A stretch of DNA of 64,000 nt, taken from Endomychus coccineus. Lineage: Eukaryota > Arthropoda > Insecta > Coleoptera > Endomychidae. A program made the position numbers and the translations under genes. The stretch is from positions 248,821,736 to 248,885,735 of the forward strand of contig OY294067.1 in the NCBI GenBank assembly GCA_958510875.1, in the 5' to 3' direction. Of this stretch, positions 34,660 through 45,591 are shown in pieces (position 1 is the first letter of the stretch; the number at the start of each line of letters is the position of its first letter). The notes under the pieces were generated by a model. It did not search any database, was not told the DNA's origin, and saw only the letters and a program-made list of their open reading frames with translations.

Positions 34660-36210
34660 TCATCATCTGGTGAACCATGGTACAGTAAGATCTGCTCTAG
34701 GGTCGTCGCCTCAAAACACACAGCTTGCCACTATTGACGCGGGAAACCAGAACAGAATATGTTGCTGAAAATCTGCAATCACACAAAGACCCATCGAAAG
34801 AGATCAAAGCTTGTCGAATGCTCAAATGGCTAACGTTCGTTTCAGACTTTCGCCCAGGCAATTGAAATAATTTTCACGTCCTGCTGATTCCCTTCCCTAA
34901 CCAAATATGATGGCACACTGCCTATTACACCATAAGAAAAATCCAACCTTTTTGCAGCAAATTTCTGTTTGCATGCTCAGGGAAAGGAACCTCCTCACAT
35001 TGCTGCCATCGTTAGCCAGATACCTGAAAAAGGTTATGGGGCGAAATTCCTGTTGTTCTAAGGGACTGTGCCCCAGAATTAACACCAGTTTTTTGGAGGT
35101 TGTTCACCCTTTTATACAAACTTGGTGCGTTTTCTTCCGGCAGAGAGTGCAACCACTTCTAAAAAAATGTGAAGCAATATGACTTTCGTCAGCTGAGATC
35201 AACAGAAAATCGGCTTGCCTATGTAATACATATATGGCAGACATCTATTGAAAAATACGTGGAATCTTTAGGCCTCCTTGGGAAAGCCTTATGGTTTGCC
35301 GCGTCAACTTTGTCGTTTCCTATCGAGTTTACTCTCAAATATATAACTTCATGTGGTGGTTGACGGGGTCTCCTTCGACACAATGGCTTTTAAGATCTAT
35401 CTCGGCTCCAAATTTGATGCTGCTCCATATCAATGATCTGTTGATAGAGACTTCCTGTCTGGTCTACAGTTTGCGGATGATGGTACACTTCATACCTATT
35501 TCTCAACTAGAGCCCCTACATCGTCCAATGAAGTCAGAGTAGCGAGACAGAGGCATGTCGACGTAATTAATGAAGATCTGGCAACAATTTTGGAATGGGA
35601 ATCTGGAAATCTGGTATAATTTAATGCAGCCAGTACTCAAGTCCTCCACATTCATGCTGTAAAATCACCAACAGAACCATCTCATGGAAGATCATGTGAG
35701 GTCCATTGCTAAAACCGCTTCACAAAAACTTGGTTTTCTATTCCGTGCCACGTGCGATTTCACATCCCAGCAGCTCTTCATGATCTACAAAGCACAGATT
35801 CGACCTGTCCTAGAGTATTGTTCACATGTTTGGAATTCGGCTCCCAACATACGCTGAAGCTCTTGAATTCTATTCAGAGGAGAGCTATTCGTTTGATTGA
35901 TGATGTTACACTTATGACTTCATTGCCTCTCTAGAAAATCGTAGAAAAGAGGGAGTTTCCAGGTAGGCGGACTACCTAGCTCAAGCTGGTTACCGCTTCA
36001 TTGTCAAGCTCGAGACTAGCTGTAGTTTTTCCCACAAGACTTGATTTTTCTATCGAGCGGCTCAGTTATGGAAAACTCTTGGCCTAGTGAAGTCTCTTAG
36101 GCCTATAACTTCCAAACTTTGCCCATCTCTTCTTCCAACATTCCACCGCTGGTTCACACGATGCTCTTCGAACATTATAGGTTCTCTTCTCATATAGTCA
36201 AAATATAATA
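34660..36210 (+). mobile_element. Jockey-like non-LTR retrotransposon fragment
   Basis: Broken frames give an RT with a YDFRQLRST.NRLAYV-like block (about 35170-35230), then further motifs including a degenerate YADD-region (WYTSYLFLN, about 35490), then LVFYSVPRAISHPSSSS.STKHRFDLS and SFSHKT..FYRAAQLWKTLG toward 36080. The second half matches the open frame at 45764-46309 on the opposite strand, so both belong to one family. Numerous frameshifts; no ORF1 seen. Family placement (Jockey/CR1 group) is by overall resemblance only. Confidence 0.65.
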
Positions 36211-36439
36211 AAAATATTGTGTTAAATTTCCACACTTTTTCTCATGGATTTGTGTGCAATCTTCATTGAATCTCAAGTTTTATGAAAATTCTATCATGAT
36301 TGTGAATATTCCCTATACTAGGTTTTTTCCTAGAATGCTGGTCCTATTCACCAGCCCCACCTCAGTCACTAGGACTTTTTGATATTCCAGTAGGAAGGTT
36401 CACAACAGCCACAATCCGTAACTCTAGTTCCCAATACTA

Positions 36440-37190
36440 GTTTGTGTAGGTTCTTTACCGGTTGGCTCTTCGGGGACTATGGACCCGAATATTGTATATA
36501 TTTTGTGATGCCTCCCATTCTAGCAGTATGTCTTTGGCAGTATCTGCTTCTTTACCGAATTGTCTGTAGGAAACTTTACCATTATACAGCCCCACTCTGT
36601 GTATATCCTCTTATTGGGCAGGACACAATGAGGAGGCTTGTTATTGTTTGGCGTTCCTACTCATGTTGATCAGTTATTTAGTTCTGTGTACATACAGTTC
36701 TTCAATAAAGGTTTTTCCATGGTGCAAGCTAGCTTCACTCCAGCGCTGACTTTGTCGTTTGTTACTCAGTGTACAGCTTCTAGACCAATATAATGGGCCT
36801 GATGAGCGAATTCTGATTGGTTCATCAGATTTTTCGTTGCTCTTGATGCCAGTATTCTGGAGCCCACATCAAAATAATTCTCTGCATTACCATACCATTC
36901 TCCATATCTCTTTTGGGTTTATAAGTACCTTTGTTGAAGCCTGGCATACTCAAATGCTATTTTTCTACTCAATACAGAATTGCGTACATTTGAGCTTGAA
37001 ATATGGAAGCTATGTACATTTGAGAGTTTCATTCCCTCGCAAGTTCCTCCCCTGACTTTAGACCCTCCTTTTTAACCGGTCCTCCCTGATGATGTCAGTC
37101 AATGAATGATTACCTCGAAGTACGTATTTGAAGGAGTACTTAGGAGTAATGTGATCCGTTGATTTCAGTCCAAGAATGCTACCATCCACT
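36440..37190 (-). mobile_element. RNase-H-type LINE, 3' part (nested host)
   Basis: Minus-strand frames about 36690-37190 read INEIVDGSILGLKSTDHITP, then a FQAQMYAIL-like RNase H block and LMWAPEYWH (WVPGH-like) followed by a TNQ.S tail; 36440-36680 continues a basic, cysteine-containing C terminus. It appears to be the continuation of 40036-40800 on the far side of the inserted LINE. Heavily mutated. Plus-strand frames here (36442-36669, 36759-37055) are shadows. Confidence 0.5.
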
Positions 37191-37201
37191 ATTTCATTGA
37201 T

Positions 37202-37228
37202 AATAATAATAATAATAATAATAATATA
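37202..37228 (+). repeat. (TAA)n microsatellite, LINE 3' tail
   Basis: A run of about nine TAA units at the 3' end of the minus-strand LINE, read as (TTA)n on that strand. Confidence 0.9.
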
Positions 37229-37667
37229 TCTTTATTGGTGTACAGGGGTATACAAAATTTGTTTTACGACATATTTATGTACATACATATGTATGTGTAT
37301 TAAATGATGTGTCACTTCTATAATATAATGAAAATTTACTGGTAAACAAATTACAGCTAATCCTATACAAGTAGGTTTGTGTTTGTAATTTATTTACTTC
37401 TACTTACCCTGACAACAATAAAGTAGCTAATCTAATCTAAACCTGAAGTTATAGAGAGAGAGAGAAAAGGAAAGGGAAAATTAACAACTAAATTGAATTA
37501 AATTGAAATAACATTACAAAAATAATAATAATGATATCAAACAAGTACAAACATACTAGATAATTACTACAAAAATATAATTGATGGTAAATCGTTTACT
37601 TTTCATTTGTTTAAAATTAAATTTATATATAATTTATGAAATTTGATAAGAAATGATACTAGGAGTA

Positions 37668-40028
37668 TTAAATTTTGCTAAGACATGACTCAATTATTAG
37701 TTCATTTTTTCTTATCCATGGGTCCAAAATTATTATTAAATTCTTATAACTTTTGTTTTTGTATTTGCTGGGTATTAAATTGTACAATTTAGGACCCAGA
37801 TAACTGATATGTCGCTGACTAAAAGAAGTGTGTTTCATTTGAGAAATATATAAATTATTAAAGTTGAATCTTGTATGAACATTGTGCTCAACTGTCATAT
37901 GGTACACACTTTTTTTATGCATAAATTTAATTACTGCCTTAACAAAAAGGTATTTAACATCAAATAGTTCACTCTCAGTAAATAAAAGGTTTGTTGAATA
38001 TATTCTCGGCTTAGACATAATGATTTTAATAATATATTTCTGCGTTATACTTAATTGGTTTAAAATTGTTGTGTTTGCCACTCCGTAAAAGGCTATTCCA
38101 TAATTTATAATCGACTCAACTAATGATTTATATATTATTTTTAGATCTTTAAGTTTGAGTATGTTTTTCAATTCTTTAAATTTATGAATGCATTTCCTAA
38201 TTTTATTAATGATATATTTTATGTGTTTGTCCCATTTGAGGTGTCTGTCAATAATGATTCCTAAATATTTCACTTTTTCAGATCTATTTAATTTGTCACA
38301 ATTACACAATTTTATAAAATTTTCTTGTGGTGTATTCAGGTTAGTTATGCTGAAAGTAATAAAAAAGGATTTTGTAATATTCAAAGTTAGAAGGTTTCTA
38401 TCAAGCCAGTTATTTATCATAGTTATGTCTTTTTGAGCATATTTATACGCCATTTCCCAGTTTTCGGCCTCTATCAGTAACACAGTGTCGTCTGCGTAAC
38501 AGATTATCTTTGCGTTTATGTTTAGTTCAAAAATATCATTTAGATAAATAATGAATAGTAGTGGACCTAACACTGTGCCTTGTGGCACACCAAATTCCAC
38601 CAGGGCCTCATCACTGTAGGTATTTCGGATGCGAACTTGTTGTGAACGATTTGTAATGTAAGATTTCATTAAAGAAAGTGCTGTTCCTCTTACACCTACA
38701 GATTCGAGTTTTTCTAGTAGAATTTGGTGTGACACCGTATCGAAGGCCTTGGTCAAATCTAGGAATATCCCCATGCACTTATTCCTATTATTTATGGAAT
38801 TTATTATATAATGAGTGACTTCATTTATCGCGTCTTCAGTGCTCATATTTTGCTTGAAGCCATACTGTGATGTGTTTAGTATATTATTGCTGTTAAGAAA
38901 AGAAGTCAATCGTAATTTTATACATTTTTCAGTGATTTTACTTAAACTAGTGGTTAATGAAATTGGCCGGTAATTACTTTTATCACAATGTGACCCATTT
39001 TTCAGAATAGGTACTATAATGGTTTTCTTTAGAATATTAGGAAAATTTCCACTACCTAAGATAGTATTCACTATATGCAAAATTGGTTTGACGCAGTACA
39101 TAAAATGTCTTTTGATTATTGAAGCTTGAATATTGTCTATTCCTGGGGCAGATTTAGGTTTCAGATCATTTATGTGCTTTGTGATTTCTTCCTCATTGGC
39201 TGGCGTTAGAAATAAGGAATTGTGATTTAATGTTTGTTTGTTTGTTAATGTATTGTATGTTATGTTTTTATCTAATTTCTTATTAGCGAGAGTTTTTCCT
39301 ACACAGGAGAAATATTTATTGAAACAATTGGCAATATCACCGTCGTTCTTCATTTCAATTCCTTCATCTTTTATGAGTTTAATTTGATCAGTTTTATTTA
39401 GTTTGTTATTTGTAATTTTTTGAACAGTGTCCCACATTTTTTTTAAATTATATTTTCCTGAATAAATTATATTTTTGTAATAGTTGATTTTTAATTTTCT
39501 TATTAATTTACTTAAAAGGTTCCGATAATTTCTAAAATTAGACCATGACATATTCGTGTTTTCTCTAACAGCTATTGATTTTAGAGCATCTCTATGCTTT
39601 ATTGAAATTATGACACCTTGTGTTATCCAGGGTTTGATTTTATGAAACTTGATTTTGTTATTAAATGTTTTAGTGCAAACTTTCATGTAGTATGACATTT
39701 TATTGATAAATTTTTCAGTGCATACATTTGAGTCTTGGCTACTGTATACACAGTCCCAATTCTCCAGGCTTAGTAATTGGTTTAGTTTGTTATGGTTTAG
39801 TTTATTTACACTATTGATGCAATTTAGCGGTTTTTTTGCGGTGTTATTCTTTGTGGGGATAGTTATATTTACTATAGTTGAATAATGATCAGTTAAGCTG
39901 GATTTTAGTATTGATGAAGTTACATTATAGTGATTTTGAATGTGCAATTTTACAAAAAAGTGATCTAGACAAGATTTGGTCCCATTAATTTCTCTGTGAG
40001 AATTCCCTTTAGTATTATATATCCTCAA
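37668..40028 (-). CDS. LINE ORF2, endonuclease end plus reverse transcriptase (786 aa)
   Basis: The frame starts inside the AP-endonuclease domain: residues about 18-60 hold SCLDHFFVK and SLTDHYSTIV, matching the final catalytic SDH-type block. The reverse transcriptase occupies about residues 290-580: NYRPISLTTSLSKITEKCI, QYGFKQNMST, IFLDLTKAFDTVSHQILLEK (motif A Asp), GVPQGTVLGPLLFIIYLND and CYADDTVLL (catalytic YADD at 38487-38498), then KVKYLGIIID. The C-terminal 200 residues are the usual connection region without RNase H. The first in-frame ATG (MRIYNTKGN) is not a natural start because the endonuclease N terminus is missing. The protein would copy its RNA at a nicked target by target-primed reverse transcription. 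Without the nicking domain this copy should not move by itself. Confidence 0.92.
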   Translation of the reverse strand: MRIYNTKGNSHREINGTKSCLDHFFVKLHIQNHYNVTSSILKSSLTDHYSTIVNITIPTKNNTAKKPLNCINSVNKLNHNKLNQLLSLENWDCVYSSQDSNVCTEKFINKMSYYMKVCTKTFNNKIKFHKIKPWITQGVIISIKHRDALKSIAVRENTNMSWSNFRNYRNLLSKLIRKLKINYYKNIIYSGKYNLKKMWDTVQKITNNKLNKTDQIKLIKDEGIEMKNDGDIANCFNKYFSCVGKTLANKKLDKNITYNTLTNKQTLNHNSLFLTPANEEEITKHINDLKPKSAPGIDNIQASIIKRHFMYCVKPILHIVNTILGSGNFPNILKKTIIVPILKNGSHCDKSNYRPISLTTSLSKITEKCIKLRLTSFLNSNNILNTSQYGFKQNMSTEDAINEVTHYIINSINNRNKCMGIFLDLTKAFDTVSHQILLEKLESVGVRGTALSLMKSYITNRSQQVRIRNTYSDEALVEFGVPQGTVLGPLLFIIYLNDIFELNINAKIICYADDTVLLIEAENWEMAYKYAQKDITMINNWLDRNLLTLNITKSFFITFSITNLNTPQENFIKLCNCDKLNRSEKVKYLGIIIDRHLKWDKHIKYIINKIRKCIHKFKELKNILKLKDLKIIYKSLVESIINYGIAFYGVANTTILNQLSITQKYIIKIIMSKPRIYSTNLLFTESELFDVKYLFVKAVIKFMHKKSVYHMTVEHNVHTRFNFNNLYISQMKHTSFSQRHISYLGPKLYNLIPSKYKNKSYKNLIIILDPWIRKNELIIESCLSKI

Positions 40029-40035
40029 GTTTATA

Positions 40036-40800
40036 CAGTCGTATCTCTTCTGGTGGAAGTTTCCGAGAAGTACCTATGTCTACCTCAGTCCTTGTAAGCC
40101 TATCCAGTGATGGGTGTTTTTATGTCTACTTCTTCATTGACCAGATTGCGTCAAGCAATTTTCGAAAAGTCTTCAATAGTATAAATTTCATTATAATGAT
40201 TGAATCCAATCTTGCGAAATTTTTGATAGATTCATCCTCTCTAGCCCGATCAGTTCTGCTACTTGGGACCACTGTCCCATATGTGATACCATGTACATCT
40301 ACATCAGTGTACTGAGGTTAGGTACATCTTCAGTTTATTGCCGCAATATATCTGCATACAATTAGGGCTTTTGCAGCTTCCTTGGTTATCTCTTTTTCAT
40401 TCTAATTCCAAAAGAGCTTTTATCCAGTATGATCCCTAGATATTTGACCTTGATTTCCATTCTATAAACGCTCTCTTCTAATTTGATGGTTTCGAGGTTT
40501 TTTTCACCTTTTAAAAGCAAGTAAGATGGTTATGGTGAGCTTGATGTTGTGTCCTAACGATTGGCATCATTCGTTGGTGTATGCAAGACCCCTTTGAACC
40601 AGTTCTCAGAAAATATTCTCGGACTCGCATCTTACACATATGACTATGTGCTCCGCATAGCTCTGACATAGTCTGCCTAATTCAGTAAAATCACAGAGGA
40701 GTCTATCTACAATTAAAGGATTGTACAATTCCATTATAAATCCAATATGATGAGAAATATACATAATATTTAAAATATGGTATTCATAAATTGTTAAGAA
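40036..40800 (-). mobile_element. RNase-H-type LINE, RT C-terminal part (nested host)
   Basis: Minus-strand frames contain ADD-region remnants (HIVICVRCESENIF), ELVQRGL.YTNEWCQSLGHNI, then IKVKYLGIILD, a series typical of R1/LOA/I-type reverse transcriptases after the catalytic box. Many shifts and stops. The element resumes at 37190 on the other side of the intact LINE. Confidence 0.6.
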
Positions 40801-40809
40801 TTCACAATT

Positions 40810-41150
40810 ATTTTACATTGGTCTAACTAGTGCCGTGTATATCCTCTACAGGGTACTTGGGTTAGTTACATCCCCTTTAGAGCTTTTGTGGCTTTGTTGT
40901 TATTTCTTTTCCATCTATGATCATTTCAGATGAGTTTCTATCTAGTATAATTCCCAGATATTTAACCTTCACTTCCATTTCATAACTCTTCCTTCTAATT
41001 CGACAGTTTCGAGATTGAGATTGATTCTCCTTGTAAAGGCAACTAAAATTGTTGTCCTATCGATTTACATCATTCTTTGGTGTATTCAAGGCCTCTTTGA
41101 ACCATCTGGCAGAAGATGTTCTCGCACTTACCTCTTGGGAATATGACAAT
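40810..41150 (-). mobile_element. Second fragment of the same RNase-H-type LINE
   Basis: Colinear with 40320-40690: shared runs include CCTAGATATTTGACCTT / CCCAGATATTTAACCTT, TCTTCTAATT and GTGTAT.CAAG.CC.CTTTGAACC. It is about 75-80 percent similar by eye and lies in the same orientation directly next to the first fragment. Confidence 0.65.
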
Positions 41151-41159
41151 TTAAATTTC

Positions 41160-42345
41160 GAAGTTTGATAATATAAAATGCCAATACCACTGCTTCAAAT
41201 AAATAAATAAATTCTTACACAATCAAATACGATAATTTTATCTTTATCAAATTCATTTGTTTTAGAAGTTATATAAGTACTCTCGTTTATTTCTAGAAAT
41301 ATCTCAATTATTTTATATTTTTTGATTCATCAGCAATCTTGATTTTTGCAAATGTTAATTTTGGAATATTTATTAACATGTCTGACTATACATAAATATA
41401 AAACTATTCCTGAGAGGAGCATGAAAACTGTTTATAACAAAGGGTGATATGATTTACCAGCGTTGGTAGACCAATACTTGTATTAGAATTATTACCGACT
41501 TTTGTATTACAAATTTTTTGTGGAGAAACGTAGCTCCTTCAGATCCATAATTATTATCAACTGTGTACCTACATCCTACATAATAACCAAATTGTATTGA
41601 GGACATTTTTATTCTAAAAAGTGATTCTTGTCAATTGCTGAAATTTTTTCTTTATATTCAATCGACAAAGTCATAATTATGGGGTACCACTACCAAGCTT
41701 GACATAAGTCAAATCCACACCCTATTAAATTTGAATTCGGCAAAAACTAGAAATAACACTTCCAAACAGTTTAAAATATATATTATTATTCTTCCAGTTA
41801 AAAGAGCATATAAGACTGAAAGATAATAACCATTTTTAGGAACATTCACAGTATATGGTTTCGGCGTTTCGGTTCTGTAAAACCATTTCACAAGAACGTA
41901 TGTAGGTGAATAGTTTGTACAAAAACCATCCATATGAAGTATATCTATCAAAAGCGTACAGAAAATATAAATATATAAAAATCTCGACCCCAGGAGCTGT
42001 TGAATCCTATTGATGTGTAGGACATGATCGTGATACAGGTGCATGTTAAAACCTGGTTACGCGAACTTACCAGAATTGAGTGCTGTGGTTGTTTGGGTAT
42101 AGGAATAAATCAACCATGATGAAAGCCAATATCTGATTTCGGGGATGCCAAGACGCATTGGAGGTGGCGAACAAGGCACGAGGATGCAAACGCGGTATCA
42201 ACTGTTTGTTTTCATCGGTTTTCAACTGATTCATTTTGATTTATACTAACATTTTTAGGATTTTTTTTATAATCTTCGGTTATTTACAAATACAATGCTA
42301 TTAATAGTTGGATCAAATGAACATTTACTTCTTATTGATATAAAA
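41160..42345. other. Intergenic DNA, nothing recognised
   Basis: A 111-codon minus frame at 41709-42044 has no recognised similarity. No other structure was seen. Confidence 0.4.
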
Positions 42346-42349
42346 AATA

Positions 42350-43640
42350 AAACACTTTTACTTTGTTTGTTATTACTTATATTATAGAAACAAATTGTGA
42401 CTATGGTTTCGACACAAGCGTGTCATCTTCAAACGATACAAATGTATGAAAATATGAATAATCTTGGCTATTTATGGTATTATGGTACAATATAAGACAC
42501 AGGTTACAAATGGGGTTCTGGTTGGAGAAATACATTGCTAGAATAGTATAATTGAAATTGGATAATGAGGTAGAATTAATATTGGGAAATTTTACGTTAT
42601 CAAAACATCAAAGAGAACACGTTTGATTGATCGTTTAAAATTTTATTGTCATTATTTTTAATACCTTCGAAAATTTCTATCGATTCTTGTGTGTTCAATT
42701 TGGAACCTCTTCTATAAAATTTCAACTTCATGTAAATTTGGAAAACTGTGCCCTGTTTCCAAAATATGGTTAGAGAAAGATGAGTCTGTTTTATTAAGTC
42801 TAAATGATCGAAAATGTTCATTATATCTATATTATTCTATATTACGACTAGATATACCGATGTAAAAGTTATCACACTCTGAACAAGTTAATTTATATAC
42901 TCCAGGTTTATCAAACTTATTTGTTTTATCCGTAGCATTGAACAAAAAATAGGAACTAACTTTCAGATTATGTTTCGATAAAATGTTTGCAATTCTTTCA
43001 CTTACATTACCAAAATATGTGAGGGAAACGTATTTTGATGGAGAATCAGAATTTTTTGTAGAAGGATAGATACTGGAGTAAGTTAATTTCTGCTTTTTTC
43101 TGACAATTAATTTAGGTATCATTCGAGGCTGAAAACCATTGTTTTTGGCTATAACCTTGAATATATTCAATTCTTCATTCAGGTTTTCAGGAGAACGGGG
43201 AAGTGTAAAGGCTCTATGTATCATAGAGTTGTAGGCTGCTAGATCGTGACTACTGAGTATCGGGGAATGTAGGTTTTCTATAAATATTGAAAGTAATGAT
43301 ATTATTATAGTGCGCAGGATGGATAGTATTAATGAAGGATAAGAAAACATTCAAATGTCGTTATGTTTCTTTAAAAAAGGATAAAACATCATCTACATAT
43401 CTAAACCAACAATGAATATGTTTTTTAGCTAGAGAGAAGCTCATTATAGTTTCTTCAATATAAGACATGAAAATATCTGCCAAAAGAGGACCTAATGGGA
43501 ATCCCATAGCTAAACTATTATTTAGTGTGAAAAACTCATTAACAAGTTGACAATGATTTTGGCTAAGGCAAAGATTAAAGTTTCGAAGGTGGCACGTTAG
43601 TGTCGAAACTAGTCACGATTTGTTTCCATATTATATGTGA
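42350..43640 (-). mobile_element. PLE family 3 unit: RT, GIY-YIG and inverted terminal repeats
   Basis: On the minus strand, about 43360-43550 reads LAMGFPLGPLLADIFMS and WFRYVDDVLSF, the template-contact and catalytic (YVDD) boxes of a PLE reverse transcriptase. Frame 42832-43350 then gives the thumb and linker and ends in PGVYKLTCSECDNFYIGISS, the GIY-YIG motif with the YIG glycine present. 42600-42821 (NTQESIEIFEGIKNND) is the C-terminal helix in another frame. The left end (42370-42470) holds a minus-strand hammerhead-like motif, and the right end (43575-43625) a reversed relic. This is the best preserved family 3 coding copy but is frameshifted at least twice and 5'-truncated. Confidence 0.85.
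42393..42436 (-). ncRNA. Hammerhead ribozyme-like motif, family 3 (mutated)
   Basis: On the minus strand: TTGAAGA (CTGAAGA expected, C3 lost), stem II GACAC/GTGTC, GAAA, CCATAGT, C, ACAATT. Sense-oriented 3' repeat of the PLE at 42350-43640. Confidence 0.45.
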
Positions 43641-44817
43641 TAAAAATCAAAGTAAAAGTGTTTTATTATATCATATGATAAATTATCACAAAGTAATGGC
43701 TTCCGCCATTGAATTTACTTCTTACCTTCCTTATTCTACAGTCAAGTTAGAAAAAAAATTAGAACAAAAGCTAATTGTGCTTGTTTATCAAAGCTTATGG
43801 TGCATATTTATTTCCAAAATAATGCTGTATGTTGTTTTTCAAAATAACTTAGATCTTGAGAATTTTTATGTATTTTAAAATGGAAAAGAAAGATATTTAT
43901 AATGCATTTTCTGGATACGAGTAAATATTACCAGCTAAGTGAAAGCTGGAAATTTTGATTGAAACGATGTCATAAGGCTCGTTATTGAAATCTATATTTT
44001 GATTGAAAAGGTTGAATGTACCGAATCCCGCTCCCCTGGCAATTACTGATATCACCTTGTGAGGGCATCATAAAATTCTTCAAAGTAATCCATCATAACT
44101 TCATGTCTATTAAGGCTTAGCACAAATAATTTGTACGGGATTCAACCCTCACTCGCACATTCAGGGAGTGGCGTGCATAGGTAATAATGAAGCTAATATG
44201 TCAACATAACGTTGTCGGTGTACTTCATATCATCACATAGTAAAATTGGCATAGTTGTGAGTATTCATTGACATAATGTGTTTTTTTAAGAACTATTATC
44301 TATTAATGCACTCTAGTCACAGCATAAGCCCTGGGAGTGTTTATTCAACTGAGAATAATTATTATTAGCGAACCGCAAATGTTTTAGTTGACAAATCATA
44401 ATATTTTGTTTACAGCTTCAGTTTCGTGATTTGTGTTATGTAACGTGAAGTTAAGAAGCATTGTAATTTATTTATATGATACCATATTGCTGATTATAAG
44501 AAGAGGTTTGGAATTATTCAGATAAAATGATAAAAATTGAAATTATCATTTAATTTCTGGATTTGTGAGGGAATTTTTAAAGTAATATCATATCAATATA
44601 ATACGGCAGTAATTGTCAATTAACTATTGGATTTGTGTTGAAGTAATATGTATAGTTCCTTCATCAAGAATTGTATTTCAAATACTCTGAAATCCTATTA
44701 AATTAGCTCATATTATAGTTCCTTGTTAAAAGTTGGGAGCGCAAAGGAGCATTCATTATTACAGTACCTAAATTACTTTTTATGCAATGAAGATATTTGT
44801 GTCTGAACATTTTTCAG
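43641..44817. other. Intergenic DNA upstream of the second host gene
   Basis: AT-rich. A 92-codon frame at 43600-43878 is not recognisable. The promoter of the downstream gene may lie here, but no element can be supported. Confidence 0.35.
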
Positions 44818-44822
44818 TTACA

Positions 44823-44933
44823 ATGGATGACAAGGTGGTAACGAAAAAGGCAAGAAAAGAAATCCCTGCTAGTATCCTTCGCTTTGATATAACGAAAAGT
44901 CGACCAGGATGTGTTGAATTTAATCTTCCACAG
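44823..44933 (+). CDS. Unidentified host gene, first coding exon
   Basis: ATG at 44823 in good context (tacaATGG), five bases after an acceptor (tttttcag, ending 44817), implies a 5' UTR intron. The exon encodes 37 residues, MDDKVVTKKARKEIPASILR followed by FDITKSRPGCVEFNLPQ, and ends at a donor (cag|gtagct) in phase 0. That phase fits the acceptor at 58741. I do not recognise the protein. The N terminus is basic, likely cytosolic, with no signal peptide. Confidence 0.6.
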
Positions 44934-45300
44934 GTAGCTTTGCATGTAATGTATTATGTGGTTTGAGATAACTCTTTCGGCAACGTGTATTGTTAAGTCA
45001 GAATTATTTCCTTTATTGTATTACTCGTATACGTAAAAGTTCATTACTGACAAATTTTTGGAAAAAAGACGAACTTATATCGTCACCTCAATCAAAATAA
45101 TAAGATTCCAATCATGCATGAAACGTCGACTGTTGATATAATTAGCCAATAAGCATAAGCGTTGATGATGCTAAATGTAAATTTATAATTAGTTGTTACA
45201 ATTGAAAATTACAACAAATATTCTTGAAACAAAATAAAACTATGTTGAAATATGAAGAATAAGAAATAATCACCATTATCTATTAAAAATACTGTTAAAG

Positions 45301-45342
45301 TACTGAGGACCTTTAAGCTACCAAGTAGCCATCATCAGAATA
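45301..45342 (-). ncRNA. Hammerhead-like motif, left arm of palindrome
   Basis: On the minus strand: CTGATGA, T, GGCTAC TTG GTAGCT stem II, TAAA in place of GAAA, GGTCCT, C, AGTA. Loss of the G of GAAA predicts inactivity. Confidence 0.45.
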
Positions 45343-45384
45343 AACTGATGGTGGCTAATTGATAGCGAAAAAATCCTCAGTACA
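45343..45384 (+). ncRNA. Hammerhead-like motif, right arm of palindrome
   Basis: CTGATGG (A9 to G), GGCTAATTGATAGC stem II, GAAA, AAATCCT, C, AGTA. Mirror copy of the left arm, with a different inactivating change. Confidence 0.45.
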
Positions 45385-45591
45385 TTAACAGTATTTCCAG
45401 TGGTTAAGAAAGGTGATTATTTCTTATTTATAGTGTAATAGTGTATCCACAGTGTAAACTCTTTTATAGTTTTTTATGTAGAATGGTAGACTAAAACTCA
45501 AATTTGAATTTACACGAACAGCAAATTTGACATATAAGCTACCAGGACATCAGGTATTAGGTTGCTTCATTTTTCATATTCCTCAAAGCAA

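Larger units (their letters stand above)
37191..40035 (-). mobile_element. CR1/Jockey-group LINE with long ORF2
   Basis: The minus-strand unit ends at the left in a polyA-type signal and a (TTA)n tail (about 37202-37228), the usual 3' end of this LINE type. The coding frame 37668-40028 is uninterrupted, so this is the youngest element in the window. It is 5'-truncated within the endonuclease domain, and no ORF1 is present. Confidence 0.85.
45261..45425. mobile_element. Near-perfect palindrome of two family 2 terminal repeats
   Basis: AAGAAATAATCACC..ACTGTTAAAGTACTGAGGACC on the left is mirrored by CCTCAGTACATTAACAGT..GGTGATTATTTCTT on the right. Arms are about 82 bases with almost no loop (centre near 45343). 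Each arm is the PLE family 2 terminal repeat and holds a hammerhead-like motif, minus on the left and plus on the right. No coding body lies between them. Confidence 0.8.

Noticed and set aside
36442..37055. Plus frames of 75 and 98 codons
   Set aside because: Shadows of a decayed RNase-H-type LINE on the minus strand.
37085..37125. CTGATGATG...CGAAGTACGT resembling a hammerhead
   Set aside because: No stem II can form and GAAA is absent; it lies in LINE coding remnants.
37882..38436. Plus-strand frames opposite the LINE ORF2
   Set aside because: Antisense shadows of a clearly coding minus-strand reverse transcriptase.
41709..42044. 111-codon minus frame
   Set aside because: No similarity, no splice signals and aromatic/hydrophobic noise composition.
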